Origin: Candidatus Hinthialibacter antarcticus
GTDB taxonomy: Bacteria > Hinthialibacterota > Hinthialibacteria > Hinthialibacterales > Hinthialibacteraceae
Direction of reading: 5' to 3'
DNA: 64,000 bases
Assembly (NCBI GenBank): GCA_030765645.1
Contig: JAVCCE010000070.1
Coordinates: 1 to 64,000, forward strand
How positions within the stretch are numbered: the stretch's first letter is position 1; every line of letters begins with the position of its first letter. Of the stretch, positions 61,225 to 64,000 are shown one piece after another. A program made the position numbers and the translations under genes. A model generated the notes under the pieces. It was not told the DNA's origin. It saw only the letters and a list, made by a program, of their open reading frames with translations, and searched no databases.

Positions 61225-63150
61225 TTATCTTTCTAAAAATTCGATCTTTTGTAACAAGAGCGTTTGTAAATAATCGGACTGCGCGACAAAAGCGTCGAGT
61301 ACGCGTACGGCGGAGCGCAGGCTTTCTTCGGCGCCCTGGGTCTCAGGCAATACCATCAGGCGCCAACGGTTTTCTTCATGATCGAAATGCGCTTCCTGCA
61401 GCAACTCATTGAGCAGTTCCATTGCGAGAGGGTGTTCTTTCGCGCAATCCTGAATGAGGCGTTCCAGGCCTTGTGCGCGCGCAATTTTTTCGCGGCTGGT
61501 TTCGCTGGGCGACTCTTCGGGAGGAATGGTGTTGATGCCTGCGCGCGCTTGCGCCGCGAACCCGCGCAGTTCCTGCACGGCGGAGCGCATTTGTTCGCGT
61601 AACACTTTGCGGTTTGTGTGCGGTTGGTATTGGCTGAGCAGGGTACGCAAGGCTTGGGGGGCGGCGGTTTCATTTTCAGCAAAGGCGCTACCTATCTTCG
61701 CGGGGTCCGCAGGCGGCGCGCCGGTGATGTCTGCGCCCAAACTGAGATTAAACACGGGGACGCCAAACCGTTTGATCTCATGTTCCAATAATAAACGATA
61801 GAGGTTGAGCGTGTCGCTGGTTGCGATCTTGTCTCCGGTGACGCTTGTTACATGGTGGCTGACTTGTTCGTCGCGGGGCAGCGATTTGTCGTCAAATATG
61901 GTTCCGTCGGCGTAGGCTTTATCGCCGCTGAAGGCGAGGTCTTGCCCCATTAAGAGAATCGGGCGGCAGCCCATACGCGCCAAAATATGGAAGCCCGCCA
62001 CTGTGACGCTGCCGGAGCCGAACACGTCGCCCTTATCGCCGGTCAGGGTTTGCAGCCATGTTGAAATGGAATTCCCGCTGCGATCCGGCGTGGGGATTTG
62101 CCCGACGGGCGCGGGCGCGCCAGTGGTTTCGAGGGTGGTGCGCCAGCTGGCCATCATCACATTCGCCCCAAAATGGCGAATGATGCGCGAGTGAATGCGC
62201 GGGTCGGCGACCAGGACGGTTTCATCAGAAGGCGCGGCTTCATCAAACGAGCGGGCGTTGCGCTCGTTGTGGTCCATGGTGAAGACGATATGCGGCGCGA
62301 TCCCGTGTTTGCGTAGAATGGGGTAGGCCGAGTTCACGCAGGTAATCAGGGCGCGGCCTTGCATGGCTTTGAGCGCGTCGATGCGTTGTTCGAGCGAGGG
62401 GCCGGGCGCCGCCAGCACGGCGGGGGTTTCGTTGAATTGCTCCCAAAGATGATTAACGCCGGGAAAGCGCATCAGCGCGTCTGCGTTGGCGATGGTGTTT
62501 TTAACGACCTCAACGCCGTGATTGACCCGTGAACGACGGTACATGGTTTCGCGTTGCAGCGCGTCGCGCCAGGCTTGGGCGAAGCGCGCAGGGTAATCGG
62601 GATTGGCGCGAGCCAGCAGCGGCGTTGCGGCGACTTGGTGCGAGAGTACCAAAAAGCGCGGCCATTCTAACTCGGCGCCGATGCTGTCGATGGTTTTGTT
62701 AAGCGGTTGTCCGACGAACAAATGTAAGCGGCGGTCCGCCAGCATTCGTGACAGATCGACATGGACGAACGCGGTGAGAAATAACAACGCGTCCGGTTCG
62801 ACCATCGCCAATACGCCGTTTTGCGGCAGGTGTTGCAACACCGCCATAGGGTGATAGCCCAGCCCCATGCCCAATAAAATGACGGCGTGGTCGCGGTTTT
62901 GTTCAATCTCCAGCGAGGCGGTCCATTGCTCGACTTCTTGTTTGGGCGGGAGCCCGCTGGTAAACACGCGTTGGGTGGAGCCGTCGAATTGGGTGGGGAC
63001 ATAGGTTTCCACCCAACCGTCTTCGAGCCGCTTGCAGGGATAGGTCCGTTCGATCAGTTTTGTGGCGGCGGCGGCGACGCTCTCAGCCTGCGCCTCGTTA
63101 ATGGTGCGAAGAACGGTTAGGTTTTTCTGAAAGTATTGACTGCCGGACAT
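61225..63150 (-). CDS. DUF115 family protein (Maf/motility-associated glycosyltransferase-like)
   Basis: Large cytoplasmic protein of 641 residues. The central DUF115 domain (about 230-420) has AAPGPSLEQRIDALKAMQG, TCVNSAYPILRKHGIAPHIV and FTMDHNER, the pattern of Maf flagellin glycosyltransferases and MptE-like enzymes. N-terminal residues 80-150 (VILLGMGLGYHPMAVLQHLP) form a second Rossmann-like part. The C-terminus is helical. In flagellated bacteria Maf proteins add pseudaminic or legionaminic acid to flagellin. No flagellar gene is in the window, so the acceptor here is unknown. Confidence 0.85.
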   Translation of the reverse strand: MSGSQYFQKNLTVLRTINEAQAESVAAAATKLIERTYPCKRLEDGWVETYVPTQFDGSTQRVFTSGLPPKQEVEQWTASLEIEQNRDHAVILLGMGLGYHPMAVLQHLPQNGVLAMVEPDALLFLTAFVHVDLSRMLADRRLHLFVGQPLNKTIDSIGAELEWPRFLVLSHQVAATPLLARANPDYPARFAQAWRDALQRETMYRRSRVNHGVEVVKNTIANADALMRFPGVNHLWEQFNETPAVLAAPGPSLEQRIDALKAMQGRALITCVNSAYPILRKHGIAPHIVFTMDHNERNARSFDEAAPSDETVLVADPRIHSRIIRHFGANVMMASWRTTLETTGAPAPVGQIPTPDRSGNSISTWLQTLTGDKGDVFGSGSVTVAGFHILARMGCRPILLMGQDLAFSGDKAYADGTIFDDKSLPRDEQVSHHVTSVTGDKIATSDTLNLYRLLLEHEIKRFGVPVFNLSLGADITGAPPADPAKIGSAFAENETAAPQALRTLLSQYQPHTNRKVLREQMRSAVQELRGFAAQARAGINTIPPEESPSETSREKIARAQGLERLIQDCAKEHPLAMELLNELLQEAHFDHEENRWRLMVLPETQGAEESLRSAVRVLDAFVAQSDYLQTLLLQKIEFLER

Positions 63151-63283
63151 CCCGGCCCGCCTTTCCTGTGCAAGTTGGCTTCTATTGTAACGGGTTTAAT
63201 ACGATGTCCAGACGCAAAACGCCCCCTGCGGCGTATTTTTTCAGCGAACAATCAAACAAAACACGACGTCGCATCTGTACTCA

Positions 63284-64000
63284 CTACGCATAAGCGCGAA
63301 TTTCAAACACGTTTGCGGTTGAATCGCCATTGGTCGCCAACACGCGCAGTTTAATCCCGTCGCCTAATTCTGGCGTGAATTTATGGACGCGCTTGCGCTG
63401 GTAATTGCCCTCTACTTTGGCGATGACGCGCTCTTGATTGCCGTGGGTGACGATCAGTTCATAGTCGCGCACGGTTTCGGGCTGCGGGCCGCGTACGACA
63501 TGGCTGTTGTGGTGGTCGCTATGCGTAAGGAACAACTGGCGGTTGAGCCGCGTATCGAATGTCAGATGGACCTCGCGAAACCGGTGCGGCTGGTTGAAAT
63601 GCAAATGCAACCATTGCGGCATTTTCATCTGCGGGTTTGACGACCACTTGTTTCTTTTGCCGTACACGCCGCGAGCGACGCCATTGGCTACGTTGTCTGC
63701 GCTATAGCCCGGCTTCATGCTGGAGGCCCACACGGTCGCGTCGCGGGCGAGATCATCGGAATCGCTGTTGGCGGCGTCAATGATATAGGCGTCGTCTTTG
63801 AGTAGGGTCTGTTGGAGTTCCTGGATGTTGTCTTTGTGCAACTCATTCGGCAGGCAATCATGTTTCACGCAAAGCGCCGCCGCTGTCCCGGCGGCTTGTC
63901 CCATCACGGCGCAAGTCGCCATCACGCGGGTGCTGCCAAAGGCGACGTGGCTGGCGCTGATGTTGCGTCCGGCGAACAATAAATTTGATATGTTGCGTGA
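63284..64000 (-). CDS. FAD-dependent oxidoreductase, C-terminal part (partial)
   Basis: Only the 3' part is in the window; the frame stays open to base 64000. The first visible residues NLLFAGRNISASHVAFGSTR and ATCAVMGQAAGTAAAL are the C-terminal FAD-binding signature of the FAD-dependent oxidoreductase family common in Planctomycetes. It is followed by a segment of about 130 residues resembling a discoidin/F5-8 type C sugar-binding domain (NKWSSNPQMKMPQWLHLHFN, then RVLATNGDSTANVFEIRAY). Function is probably oxidation of a sugar or sugar-containing compound. The N-terminal GxGxxG lies beyond the window. Confidence 0.85.
   Translation of the reverse strand, partial: SRNISNLLFAGRNISASHVAFGSTRVMATCAVMGQAAGTAAALCVKHDCLPNELHKDNIQELQQTLLKDDAYIIDAANSDSDDLARDATVWASSMKPGYSADNVANGVARGVYGKRNKWSSNPQMKMPQWLHLHFNQPHRFREVHLTFDTRLNRQLFLTHSDHHNSHVVRGPQPETVRDYELIVTHGNQERVIAKVEGNYQRKRVHKFTPELGDGIKLRVLATNGDSTANVFEIRAYA

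Overview
The window is bacterial chromosome, about half G+C, with no transposase gene, rRNA, tRNA or CRISPR that I can see. It mixes conserved housekeeping clusters with secreted sugar-processing genes. The combination of tandem DUF1080 proteins, a Tat-exported Gfo/Idh/MocA oxidoreductase, a Tat-type DUF362 protein, an FG-GAP/ASPIC-UnbV protein, a PQQ-type propeller and GspG-like pseudopilins ending in an SGPDG-type motif recalls Planctomycetes and uncultured phyla such as Hydrogenedentota, Sumerlaeota or Poribacteria. The sequence alone does not settle the lineage.

Layout. 0-7 kb: STAS protein, polysaccharide deacetylase, ABC exporter, CoA-binding protein, a GT-C glycosyltransferase and rplU. 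7.4-16.1 kb (minus strand): nusA-infB-ylxP-rbfA-truB-rpsO-pnp, the classic transcription/translation cluster, with its own promoter before nusA and a terminator after pnp. 16.8-19.9 kb: pseudopilin, FG-GAP protein and a cysteine-rich membrane protein. 20-26.8 kb: icd, mdh, a metallo-hydrolase with glnB, then nadK-tlyA-GT2. 27-33.4 kb: an unusual sigma-54-activator-like protein, a GT4 glycosyltransferase, methyltransferase, MBL hydrolase and SGNH protein. 34-37 kb: trpB-trpA-accD. 37.5-50.8 kb: secreted and sugar-related genes (DUF362, propeller, PfkB kinase, three DUF1080-containing or mutarotase-like proteins, Gfo/Idh/MocA) with trmJ and yjbQ. 51-57 kb: purine permease, lipoprotein, two STAS proteins and a hybrid PAS histidine kinase. 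57.6-59.3 kb: a broken ECF sigma gene next to an AT-rich lipoprotein gene and a FitAB-type toxin-antitoxin pair. 59.5-64 kb: rpoN, a DUF115 glycosyltransferase and the 3' part of an FAD-dependent oxidoreductase.

The most striking feature is not a gene. Eleven copies of an ~80-nt hairpin (element A) lie between genes. Its outer stem covaries: the variable base pair in GGCNTGGG/CCCANGCC occurs as A-T, T-A, C-G and G-C. All eleven copies point the same way. In several copies the hairpin sits in the middle of a 262-263 bp MITE-like unit with 13-bp inverted ends (GGTTCWTCCGGTA). Two complete units are flanked by 8-bp target duplications, one perfect and one with a single mismatch. A second family (element B, ~175 bp, ends AATGTCATTGACTTAAG) also shows a target duplication at one site. 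Other short palindromes are scattered between genes. Structured regions upstream of pnp and trpB look like cis-regulatory RNAs.
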